From Hylemonella sp. (GTDB lineage: Bacteria > Pseudomonadota > Gammaproteobacteria > Burkholderiales > Burkholderiaceae_C): a stretch of 64,000 nucleotides of DNA. The notes under the pieces were generated by a model. It did not search any database, was not told the origin of the DNA, and saw only the letters and a program-made list of their open reading frames with translations. The stretch is taken from assembly GCA_030695415.1 (NCBI GenBank), contig JAUYQZ010000046.1, positions 207,709 to 271,708 on the forward strand, in the 5' to 3' direction. Shown here one piece after another: positions 7,469 through 17,835 of the stretch; the stretch's first letter is position 1, and each line of letters starts with the position of its first letter. Both the position numbers and the translations under genes were made by a program.

Positions 7469-9298
7469 CTATCGGCGTGCCGGCGGCAAGTCCGTGCAGC
7501 TGCCGTGCGCCACCTCGGCGGCCATGCCGATGCTCTCGCCCAGCGTGGGGTGCGGGTGGATGGTCTTGCCGATGTCCACGGCGTCGGCGCCCATCTCGAT
7601 GGCCAGCGTAATCTCGCCGATCATGTCGCCCGCATGCGTGCCGACGATGCCGCCACCGACGATGCGGTGCGTCTCCTCGTCGAACAACAGCTTGGTGAAA
7701 CCCTCGTCGCGGCCGTTGGCAATGGCGCGCCCCGAAGCCGTCCAGGGGAACAGGCCCTTCTTGACCTTGATGCCCTGCGCCTTGGCCTGGTCTTCGGTGA
7801 GGCCCACCCAGGCCACCTCGGGGTCCGTATAAGCCACGCTGGGGATCACGCGGGCGTTGAAGGCCGCGCTGGCCAGCTCCTTGTTGCCCTGCAGTTCACC
7901 GGCGATCACTTCGGCCGCCACGTGCGCCTCGTGCACCGCCTTGTGCGCGAGCATAGGCTGGCCCACGATGTCGCCGATGGCGAAGATATGCGGCACGTTG
8001 GTGCGCATCTGGATGTCCACGGGGATGAAGCCGCGGTCCGTCACGGACACGCCGGCCTTGTCGGCGGCGACCTTCTTGCCGTTGGGCGTGCGGCCCACGG
8101 CCTGCAGCACCAGGTCGTAAGTCTGGGGGGCTGGCGCTGTCCCGCCGGGCTCGGCACTTTCGAACGTGACCTCAATGCCTTTGGGCGTGGCCCTGGCGCC
8201 CACGGTCTTGGTCTTGAGCATGATGTTGTCGAAACGTGGCGCGTTCATCTTCTGCCAGACCTTGACCAGGTCGCGGTCTGCGCCCTGCATGAGGCCGTCC
8301 ATCATCTCGACCACGTCCAGGCGCGCGCCCAGAGTGCTGTAGACCGTACCCATCTCCAGGCCGATGATGCCGCCGCCCAGGATCAGCATGCGCTTCGGGA
8401 CTTCCTTCAGCGCCAGCGCACCAGTGCTGTCCACCACACGCGGATCGTCCGGCATGAAGGGCAGGCGCACGGCCTGCGAACCGGCCGCGATGATGGCCGT
8501 CTTGAAGGCGATGACCTGCTTCTTGCCGGTCTTCTCCTGGCTCGTGCCGGTGGTCTCTTCCACTTCCACGTGATTGGGGCCGACGAAAGCACCGTAGCCA
8601 CGCACGATGGTGACCTTGCGCATCTTGGCCATGGCAGCCAGGCCGCCCGTGAGCTTGCCGATGACCTTTTCCTTGTGACCGCGCAGCTTGTCGATGTTCA
8701 CCACCGGCTTACCGAAGTCCACGCCCAGGGCGCCCAGATGGCTAACCTCGTCCATCACGGCCGCCACGTGCAACAGGGCCTTGGACGGGATGCAACCCAC
8801 GTTGAGGCAGACGCCGCCCAGCTGCGCATAGCGCTCGACCAGTACGACCTTGAGGCCCAGGTCGGCCGCGCGGAAGGCGGCCGAGTAACCGCCGGGGCCG
8901 GCGCCCAGCACCAGCAGATCGCACTCGATGTCGGCGCTGCCGCCGAAGCTGGCCGCGACCGGAGCGGGTGCAGCGGATGAGGGGCTTTTCGAGCCCTCCC
9001 CCGTGACGGGGGAGGGTTGGGGTGGGGGTGAGCCAGCTTGCCTCGAAGGGGAACTCGTGTCGCTGCTTTCAAGCAGCAACACGAGAGACCCTTCTTTTAC
9101 TTTGTCGCCGATCTTGACCTTGAGTTCCTTGACCACCCCGCCGTGGCTGGCCGGGATCTCCATGGAGGCCTTGTCGCTCTCCACGGTGATCAGGCTCTGC
9201 TCGGGCTTGATGGTGTCGCCGGGCTTGACCAGCAGCTCGATCACGGAGACCGATTCGAAGTCACCGATGTCCGGGACCTTGATGTCTAGGAGTGCCAT
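7469..9298 (-). CDS. lpdA: Dihydrolipoamide dehydrogenase (E3) with N-terminal lipoyl domain
   Basis: 609 residues, longer than the usual 470 or so because residues 1-80 are a full lipoyl domain with the lipoylation lysine in [12 protein letters not shown] linker (about 81-125) leads to the flavoprotein: FAD GxGxxG (VLGAGPGGYSAAF), redox-active disulfide in GGVCLNVGCIPSKALLH, NAD-binding GGGIIGLEMG, second FAD motif near IFAIGDIVG, and C-terminal HPHPT with the catalytic His. E3 reoxidises lipoamide of pyruvate dehydrogenase. It is the last gene of aceE-aceF-lpdA; its AAGGAAA ribosome site overlaps the end of aceF. The lipoyl domain is nearly the same as that of aceF, with 74 consecutive identical bases. 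The linker contains a palindromic repeat read as coding sequence. Lipoyl-E3 fusions are known in beta-proteobacteria and Neisseria. Confidence 0.96.
   Translation of the reverse strand: MALLDIKVPDIGDFESVSVIELLVKPGDTIKPEQSLITVESDKASMEIPASHGGVVKELKVKIGDKVKEGSLVLLLESSDTSSPSRQAGSPPPQPSPVTGEGSKSPSSAAPAPVAASFGGSADIECDLLVLGAGPGGYSAAFRAADLGLKVVLVERYAQLGGVCLNVGCIPSKALLHVAAVMDEVSHLGALGVDFGKPVVNIDKLRGHKEKVIGKLTGGLAAMAKMRKVTIVRGYGAFVGPNHVEVEETTGTSQEKTGKKQVIAFKTAIIAAGSQAVRLPFMPDDPRVVDSTGALALKEVPKRMLILGGGIIGLEMGTVYSTLGARLDVVEMMDGLMQGADRDLVKVWQKMNAPRFDNIMLKTKTVGARATPKGIEVTFESAEPGGTAPAPQTYDLVLQAVGRTPNGKKVAADKAGVSVTDRGFIPVDIQMRTNVPHIFAIGDIVGQPMLAHKAVHEAHVAAEVIAGELQGNKELASAAFNARVIPSVAYTDPEVAWVGLTEDQAKAQGIKVKKGLFPWTASGRAIANGRDEGFTKLLFDEETHRIVGGGIVGTHAGDMIGEITLAIEMGADAVDIGKTIHPHPTLGESIGMAAEVAHGSCTDLPPARR
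8994..9016. repeat. REP-like palindrome inside the lpdA linker coding sequence
   Basis: A perfect inverted repeat CCCTCCCCCG-TGA-CGGGGGAGGG lies in frame within lpdA. On the coding strand it reads PSPVTGEG, in the middle of the linker between the lipoyl and FAD domains. G-rich flanks continue to about 9030. The peptide and DNA look like a dispersed proteobacterial intergenic repeat family that is sometimes found in flexible linkers. It is not present in the equivalent Ala/Pro linker of aceF. Confidence 0.75.
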
Positions 9299-9307
9299 CG
9301 GTTTTCC

Positions 9308-10633
9308 TTACAGCATGACGCGGCGGAAGTCGCCGAGCACCTGGGCCAGGTAGGCGTTGAAACGGGCGCCCGCTGCGCCGTCGACCACACGATGGTCGTA
9401 GGACAGCGACAAGGGCATGACCAGGCGCGGCTGGAAGGCCTTGCCATCCCACACCGGCTTCATCGCGCTCTTGGACAGGCCCAGGATGGCCACTTCGGGC
9501 GCGTTGATGAGCGGTGTGAAATAGGTGGTGCCGATGCCGCCCAGCGAGGAGATCGAGAAGGTGCCGCCCTGCATGTCGGCCCCGCCCAGCTTGCCGTCGC
9601 GCGCCTTCTTGGAGAGTTCGGCCATCTCGGCAGAAATTTCCACCAGGCCCTTGCGATCGGCGTTCTTGAGCACGGGCACCACCAGGCCGTTGGGCGTGTC
9701 GGCCGCGAAACCGATATTCCAGTAGTTCTTCAGGACCAGCTGGTCCCCGTCAAGGCTGGCATTGAACTCGGGGAATTTCTTGAGGGCCGCCACCGCCGCC
9801 TTGATGACAAAAGCCAGCATGGTGAACTTGATGCCCGCCTTCTCGTTCTCCTTGTTGAGCTGCACGCGCAGGGCCTCCAGCTCGGTGATGTCGGCATCCT
9901 CGTAGCTGGTGACGTGCGGGATCATCACCCAGTTGCGGTGCAGATTCGCGCCGCTGATCTTCTTGATGCGGGAGAGATCCTTGAGCTCGATGGGACCGAA
10001 CTTGGCGAAGTCCACCTTGGGCCAGGGCAGCAGACCCAGGCCGGCGCCATCGCCACCCGCTGCAGGGGCCGCACCCATGGCCTGGGTGCGCGCCGCGCCG
10101 CTCATGACGGCCTTGGTGAAGTTCTTGACGTCGTCATCGACGATGCGGCCCTTGGGACCACTGCCCTTGATCTCGTCCAGCGGCACCCCGATCTCGCGCG
10201 CGAACTTGCGCACCGAAGGGCTGGCGTGCGGCAACTGGCCCTTGGGGGCCGTGGGATCGTGGGCGGGAACAGAGGCCGACGCCACGGGCGCAGGTGCCGC
10301 CGCTGGTGCGGACACCGGGGCTGGTGCCGAAGCAGCCGCGACCGGAGCGGTGGTCGCGGCCGGCGCCGCAGCGGGCGCCGCACTGGCACCGGCATCCGCC
10401 GCATCCAGCAGCAGCACCACCGAACCCTGCTTGACCTTGTCGCCGATCTTGACCTTGAGTTCCTTGACCACCCCGCCGTGGCTGGCCGGGATCTCCATGG
10501 AGGCCTTGTCCGATTCGACGGTGATCAGCGACTGTTCCGCCTTGACGGTGTCGCCCGGCTTGACCATCAGCTCGATGACCGCGACCGACTCGAAGTCACC
10601 GATGTCCGGGACCTTGATTTCTATGAGTGCCAT
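9308..10633 (-). CDS. aceF: Dihydrolipoamide acetyltransferase (E2 of pyruvate dehydrogenase)
   Basis: 441 residues. One lipoyl domain (1-80; lysine in [11 protein letters not shown]), an Ala/Pro linker (about 81-140), a peripheral subunit-binding domain ([20 protein letters not shown] ... [14 protein letters not shown]), and the catalytic domain ending with the acyltransferase motif [16 protein letters not shown] single lipoyl domain is fewer than the three of Escherichia coli; the lipoyl domain fused to E3 may compensate. It transfers acetyl groups from the E1-bound intermediate to CoA. The gene is separated from aceE by 91 nt containing a stem-loop and from lpdA by 9 nt. Confidence 0.96.
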   Translation of the reverse strand: MALIEIKVPDIGDFESVAVIELMVKPGDTVKAEQSLITVESDKASMEIPASHGGVVKELKVKIGDKVKQGSVVLLLDAADAGASAAPAAAPAATTAPVAAASAPAPVSAPAAAPAPVASASVPAHDPTAPKGQLPHASPSVRKFAREIGVPLDEIKGSGPKGRIVDDDVKNFTKAVMSGAARTQAMGAAPAAGGDGAGLGLLPWPKVDFAKFGPIELKDLSRIKKISGANLHRNWVMIPHVTSYEDADITELEALRVQLNKENEKAGIKFTMLAFVIKAAVAALKKFPEFNASLDGDQLVLKNYWNIGFAADTPNGLVVPVLKNADRKGLVEISAEMAELSKKARDGKLGGADMQGGTFSISSLGGIGTTYFTPLINAPEVAILGLSKSAMKPVWDGKAFQPRLVMPLSLSYDHRVVDGAAGARFNAYLAQVLGDFRRVML

Positions 10634-10664
10634 GTTTGTTCTTCCTGTTCCTGGAAGCGGGACA

Positions 10665-10712
10665 TTGCGGCGAAGAGGTCACATCGCTGCGCGATATGCG
10701 TCTTCGCCGCAA
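10665..10712 (-). promoter_or_regulatory. Stem-loop in the aceE-aceF intercistronic region
   Basis: A perfect 12-bp inverted repeat (TTGCGGCGAAGA at 10665-10676 with its complement at 10701-10712) encloses a 24-nt loop. The loop contains a smaller hairpin ATCGC-TGC-GCGAT (10683-10695). There is no T-run after it on the transcribed strand, so it is not a classic terminator. A role as an RNase processing or stabilising element that sets the E1:E2 ratio is an inference. Confidence 0.6.
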
Positions 10713-10724
10713 GGTGAACCCACT

Positions 10725-13472
<2,748 letters not shown>

Positions 13473-13498
13473 GCGTGGCTCCTCTTTGTTTGGGCATC

Positions 13499-13520
13499 GA
13501 ACTTGTTTGCAAACAAGTTC
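13499..13520. promoter_or_regulatory. Perfect 22-bp palindrome upstream of aceE (candidate operator)
   Basis: The half-site GAACTTGTTTG is followed immediately by its exact reverse complement, 26 nt before the aceE start codon and just upstream of its ribosome binding site. A TTGACT hexamer lies 3-4 nt beyond it on the minus strand (13524-13529), so a factor bound here could block aceE transcription. The sequence does not match the TGGTnnnACCA core of the enterobacterial PdhR site. The regulator is unknown. Confidence 0.65.
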
Positions 13521-13577
13521 TTCAGTCAATGTAAAACGGCCAGCGAGTTTCGCATAACTTTTTCGTAATTTCAAGTT

Positions 13578-13614
13578 GTGCTTACTTGTTTCATATTATG
13601 AATTACATAAGCAC
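13578..13614. promoter_or_regulatory. Imperfect 37-bp palindrome in the aceE / sensor kinase promoter region
   Basis: The arms GTGCTTA and TAAGCAC (13578-13584 and 13608-13614) enclose a second near-palindrome centred on TTCAT-ATT-ATGAA. It lies 34 nt before the sensor kinase start and about 106 nt before aceE. It shares the octamer ACTTGTTT with the palindrome at 13499-13520. Long dyads at this place are typical for dimeric response regulators, so autoregulation by the adjacent FixJ-like protein is a reasonable inference. Confidence 0.5.
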
Positions 13615-13647
13615 CCACAAAAGTCCCACCGAATACACTAGGCGTAG

Positions 13648-16212
13648 ATGTACACACGCATGAGCCAGCTGTTGCCCTACGTGCGCCGCCTGCCCGCGAT
13701 GGTGCGCCTGCAGCAATGGTGGCGCCAGCAGTCACCGCACCGGCAGGACCGTTATGCCATGCTGGCTCCGCTGGTGGCGGTCTTGCTGTTCCTGGCCGCG
13801 ATCGTCGCTGCGTTTGGCTATCTGCGCCTGGAGGAGATGGAACGGGAGCAGGAAGCCGTGCGCCGTGACGTGGAATACGCCCAGCAGCGCATGCGCCTGC
13901 GCCTGCTGGAACGCCAGGAAGAATTGGTGCGCCTGGCCCAGGAAATCTCGGGACAGGAACTGGACGCTGAACAGTTCCGCAACCGGGCCAGCGTACTGGT
14001 CAACCAGTTTCCCGAACTGCAGGGCCTGAGCTGGATCGACGAACGCCGCCGTCTGCGCGCCGCTCACGGCCATCCCAGTCTGGCGCAAAGCCTGGTCAAC
14101 AGCCCTGTGCGCGGCGATGTGCTCCCTGAGAAACCCAGCGACACCGAAAACGCCTTTGCCCTGGCGCGTGAACTGCGTCAGCCCATCTACCTGCAACGCA
14201 ACGCAACGCCCGATGGCACCGCGCTGCTGGAGTTGCACCTTCCCTTGCACACCCGCACCCGCTTCGCCGGTGTGCTGCTGGCTGAATACTCGCTCGACAC
14301 ACTCTATCGCTACGGCGTGCCCTCAGAAGTTTCGGCGCGTTATGCCGTCTCCTTGCGCGATTCGCGCGGCGAGGTACTGGCCGGCAGCAGCGCCCCCAAG
14401 CGCAACCGCGGGGGGCAATGGACGGGATGGGCCTCGCATGCGAACGATTATGAAGTTCCCGTTTCGCCGGTGGGCAACGGCCTGGTGCTGCACGCACAGG
14501 CCTACCGCGACTCGCTGGGCGTGGTGGGCAGTGGCCTGTTCTGGCTGGTCGGCACCCTGAGCGTGATGACGGCCTGGATGCTGATCGCCAACTGGCGCCA
14601 CACGCGCCGACGCATGCAGGCGCAGCAAGCCCTGGTACTGGAAACCAATTTTCGCCGCGCCATGGAGAACTCCATGCCCACCGGCATGCGCGCGCTCGAT
14701 CTGCAGGGACACATCACCTACGTCAACGCTGCCTTCTGCCAGATGACCGGCTGGAGCGAACGCGAGCTGGTCGGTTGCACGGCCCCCTTCCCCTACTGGC
14801 CCGAGGAAGACCGCGACATGCTGATGGGGCGCCTGGAGGACGAGTTGACCGGCCGCGTCACCCCGGGCGGCTTTCAGGTGCGCGTCAAGCGCAAGGACGG
14901 CACCCTGTTCGATGCCCGCATCTACGTCTCCCCGCTGATCGACGCGCGCGGACTGCAGACCGGCTGGATGACATCGATGACCGACATCACCGAGCCCAAC
15001 CGTGTGCGCGAGCAGCTGTATGCATCCTACGAGCGATTCACCACGGTGCTCGAGGCGCTGGACGCCTCGGTTTCGGTGGCCCCGCTGGGCACGGACGAAC
15101 TGCTGTTTGCCAACAAGCTCTACCGGCTCTGGTTCCATGAGCAGAGCAGTAACGGCCATGTGCGCCTGTCCACCCAGGCTGGCCTGCCAGCGCGAGTGAA
15201 CAGCGAGGACAGCCAGGACAGCGTGGATGGTCTGGTGGGCATGCCCACCAGCGCTCTGCCCGACGCCGAAGCCGAGAACGCCGAGGTCTATGACGAGGAA
15301 CTCGGCAAATGGCTGGAAGTGCGCACGCGTTATCTGACCTGGGTGGATGGCCGCCTGGCGCAGATGGTGATCGCCACCGACATCACGCCACGCCGCCTGG
15401 CCGAAGCCCAAGCCGCCGCACAGGCCGAGCGTGCCCAGACCGCCAGTCGCTTGATCACCATGGGCGAGATGGCCTCCAGCGTGGCCCATGAGCTCAACCA
15501 GCCCCTGACCGCCATCAACAACTACTGCAACGGCATGGTCTCCCGCATCAAGGCGAAGCAGATCTCGGAAGAGGACCTGCTGGGCGCACTCGAGAAGACC
15601 GCGCGGCAGGCCCAGCGCGCCGGCCAGATCATCCAGCGCATCCGTGCCTTCGTGAAACGCAGCGAGCCCAACCGCACACTGTCGGAGGTCGCGGTCATGG
15701 TCAACGAGGCGGTCGAACTGGCCGAGATCGAGCTGCGCCGCTACAACGTGCGCCTGAGCTACTTCATGGCCGATCTGCCGCCTGTTCTGGTCGACCCCAT
15801 CCTGATCGAACAGGTGCTCGTCAACCTGCTGAAGAACGCGGCCGAATCCATCGTCCATGCACAGCGTCCTGCGCCGCATCGTCGTGTGGAGCTCCACGTG
15901 CTGCCCGCCGTCGTGGAGGGCAAGCCGGTGGTGGAGTTCACCGTCACCGATACCGGCCGCGGCATTGCGCCGGAGGTCATGGCGCGCCTGTACGAGGCCT
16001 TCCACACCACCAAGGCAGAAGGCATGGGCATAGGCCTGTCGCTGTGCCGTTCCATTGTCGAGTCCCACCACGGCCGGATGAAGGCAGAGAACCTCTACAA
16101 TGGAGAGGAAGTCTCTGGTTGCCGCTTCACCTTCTGGCTGCCGGTGGACGCGCCGGCGGCAACGCCTGCCCCCTCTCAACTGCAAGCAGAACAATCCCAG
16201 GTTAGAGCATGA
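13648..16212 (+). CDS. Membrane sensor histidine kinase with two PAS domains (FixL/DctS-like)
   Basis: 854 residues; an in-frame ATG at 13660 is an alternative start. TM1 at about 33-56 and TM2 at about 291-317 flank a periplasmic sensor region of about 230 residues without a recognised motif (CHASE- or DctB-like in size). Two PAS regions follow in the cytoplasm (about 335-450, with TYVNAAFCQMTGWSERELVG, and about 460-585). The HisKA H-box is VAHELNQPLTAINNY with His about 614. The HATPase has an N-box (NLLKNAAESI) and G-boxes (DTGRGIAPEV, GMGIGLSLC). The H-box type matches DctB/FixL kinases. The stop overlaps the regulator gene by 4 nt. It is divergent from the pyruvate dehydrogenase operon, which suggests but does not prove a regulatory link. 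Confidence 0.92.
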   Translation: MYTRMSQLLPYVRRLPAMVRLQQWWRQQSPHRQDRYAMLAPLVAVLLFLAAIVAAFGYLRLEEMEREQEAVRRDVEYAQQRMRLRLLERQEELVRLAQEISGQELDAEQFRNRASVLVNQFPELQGLSWIDERRRLRAAHGHPSLAQSLVNSPVRGDVLPEKPSDTENAFALARELRQPIYLQRNATPDGTALLELHLPLHTRTRFAGVLLAEYSLDTLYRYGVPSEVSARYAVSLRDSRGEVLAGSSAPKRNRGGQWTGWASHANDYEVPVSPVGNGLVLHAQAYRDSLGVVGSGLFWLVGTLSVMTAWMLIANWRHTRRRMQAQQALVLETNFRRAMENSMPTGMRALDLQGHITYVNAAFCQMTGWSERELVGCTAPFPYWPEEDRDMLMGRLEDELTGRVTPGGFQVRVKRKDGTLFDARIYVSPLIDARGLQTGWMTSMTDITEPNRVREQLYASYERFTTVLEALDASVSVAPLGTDELLFANKLYRLWFHEQSSNGHVRLSTQAGLPARVNSEDSQDSVDGLVGMPTSALPDAEAENAEVYDEELGKWLEVRTRYLTWVDGRLAQMVIATDITPRRLAEAQAAAQAERAQTASRLITMGEMASSVAHELNQPLTAINNYCNGMVSRIKAKQISEEDLLGALEKTARQAQRAGQIIQRIRAFVKRSEPNRTLSEVAVMVNEAVELAEIELRRYNVRLSYFMADLPPVLVDPILIEQVLVNLLKNAAESIVHAQRPAPHRRVELHVLPAVVEGKPVVEFTVTDTGRGIAPEVMARLYEAFHTTKAEGMGIGLSLCRSIVESHHGRMKAENLYNGEEVSGCRFTFWLPVDAPAATPAPSQLQAEQSQVRA

Positions 16213-16832
16213 GTCTGATTCCGAAAAAAGGCACAGTCTATGTGGTCGACGACGACGAGGCCGTGCGTGATTCGCTGCAATGGCTTCTCGAAGGCAAGGA
16301 CTACCGGGTGCGCTGCTTCGACTCCGCCGAGTCTTTTCTCAACCGCTATGACCCACGCGAGGTGGCGTGCCTGATCGTCGACATCCGCATGGAGGGCATG
16401 ACCGGGCTGGAGCTGCAGAACCGCCTGATCGACAGCCACTCCCCGCTCCCCATCGTCTTCATCACCGGGCACGGCGACGTGCCCATGGCCGTGGACACGA
16501 TGAAGAAGGGCGCGATGGACTTTATCCAGAAGCCCTTCAAGGAAGACCAGCTCGTGACCCTGGTCGAGCGCATGCTCGACCGCGCCCGTGAAACCTTCAG
16601 CGTCCATCAGCAGGCGGCCAGCCGCGACGCCCTGCTCGCCAAGCTGACGCTGCGCGAAAGCCAGGTGCTCGAGCGCATCGTTGCCGGCCGTCTGAACAAG
16701 CAGATCGCCGACGACCTGGGCATCAGCATCAAGACGGTGGAGGCGCACCGCGCCAACATCATGGAAAAGCTCAATGCCAACACCGTGGCCGACCTGCTGA
16801 AGATCGCCCTGGGACAAGCCGCCAAAGCCTGA
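16209..16832 (+). CDS. FixJ/NarL-like response regulator (REC-LuxR HTH)
   Basis: 207 residues, start overlapping the kinase stop (ATGA). Residues 1-125 are a receiver domain: acidic pocket in VVDDDEAVRDS, phospho-acceptor Asp about 58 in LIVDIRMEG, Thr in FITGHGDVP and Lys in IQKPFK. Residues about 140-200 form a LuxR-type helix-turn-helix (LTLRESQVLERIVAGRLNKQ, then IADDLGISIKTVEAHRANIM). This is the FixJ/TodT subfamily layout. It should be phosphorylated by the coupled kinase. Its targets may include the palindromes at 13499-13520 or 13578-13614. Confidence 0.94.
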   Translation: MSLIPKKGTVYVVDDDEAVRDSLQWLLEGKDYRVRCFDSAESFLNRYDPREVACLIVDIRMEGMTGLELQNRLIDSHSPLPIVFITGHGDVPMAVDTMKKGAMDFIQKPFKEDQLVTLVERMLDRARETFSVHQQAASRDALLAKLTLRESQVLERIVAGRLNKQIADDLGISIKTVEAHRANIMEKLNANTVADLLKIALGQAAKA

Positions 16833-16851
16833 CCGCCACCCCTCCTCACCC

Positions 16852-16880
16852 ACGCCCGCATCGTTTGTTCCAGCGGGCGT
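16852..16880 (+). terminator. Probable terminator after the two-component system
   Basis: Hairpin ACGCCCGC / GCGGGCGT (8-bp stem, 13-nt loop) followed by TTCT, 20 nt after the response regulator stop. The loop is long and the T-run short, so read-through into folD is possible. Confidence 0.6.
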
Positions 16881-16905
16881 TTCTACTTGAACGACGGAAC
16901 TCACG

Positions 16906-17766
16906 ATGACTCAAACCACCGGCCGCCTGATCGATGGCAACGCCCTGTCAAAACAACTGCGCGGCGACGTCTCCCTGCGCGCCGCCGCCCTCAAAGCCCG
17001 CGGCATCATCCCCGGCCTGGCCGTGATCCTGGTCGGCGAGAACCCGGCCTCCCAGGTCTACGTGCGCAACAAGGTCAAGGCCTGCGAGGACAGCGGCCTG
17101 CACTCGCGCCTGGAGAAATACGAAGCGTCCATGACCGAAGCCCAGCTGCTGGCGCGCGTGGAGGCCCTGAACAACGATCCGTCCATCCACGGCATCCTCG
17201 TGCAGCTGCCCCTGCCCGCACACATCGACGCCCACAAGGTGATCGAAGCCATCTCGCCGGCCAAGGATGTGGACGGTTTCCACGTGGCCAGCGCCGGCGC
17301 GCTGATGGTGGGCCAGCCTGGCTTCTGGCCCTGCACACCCTATGGCTGCATGAAGATGCTGGAAAGCATCGGCTACGACCTCAAGGGCAAGCACGCGGTA
17401 GTCATCGGCCGCTCCAACATCGTGGGCAAGCCCATGGCCCTGATGCTGCTGCAGCAGAACGCCACCGTGACGATCTGCCACAGCGGCACCCGGGACCTCA
17501 AGGCCATGACCTTGCAGGCTGACGTCATCGTCGCAGCCGTGGGCAAGCAAAAGGTGCTGACGGCCGACATGGTCAAGCCCGGGGCGGTGGTGATCGACGT
17601 GGGCATGAACCGCAATGACGAGGGCAAGCTCTGCGGCGACGTCGATTTCGACGGTGTCAAACAGGTGGCTGGCTGGATCACCCCGGTGCCAGGTGGCGTC
17701 GGCCCCATGACCATCACCATGCTGCTGGTCAACACGCTGGAGGCCGCCGAACGCGCGGCTGGCTGA
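16906..17766 (+). CDS. folD: Bifunctional methylenetetrahydrofolate dehydrogenase/cyclohydrolase
   Basis: 286 residues, full family length. Conserved features include [13 protein letters not shown] with the catalytic Lys, [10 protein letters not shown], the DVDGFH segment, the Rossmann motif [14 protein letters not shown], and [15 protein letters not shown] near the C-terminus. It interconverts 5,10-methylene- and 10-formyl-tetrahydrofolate in the cytoplasm. The stop codon lies in a 12-bp palindrome TGATCGCGATCA (17764-17775). The gene is followed closely by the peptidase gene on the same strand. Confidence 0.97.
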   Translation: MTQTTGRLIDGNALSKQLRGDVSLRAAALKARGIIPGLAVILVGENPASQVYVRNKVKACEDSGLHSRLEKYEASMTEAQLLARVEALNNDPSIHGILVQLPLPAHIDAHKVIEAISPAKDVDGFHVASAGALMVGQPGFWPCTPYGCMKMLESIGYDLKGKHAVVIGRSNIVGKPMALMLLQQNATVTICHSGTRDLKAMTLQADVIVAAVGKQKVLTADMVKPGAVVIDVGMNRNDEGKLCGDVDFDGVKQVAGWITPVPGGVGPMTITMLLVNTLEAAERAAG

Positions 17767-17835
17767 TCGCGATCATCGCCACAAGCTATGGGGAATATCC
17801 TTGATTCGGGTGGCGTAGACCGCACAATGCAGACC

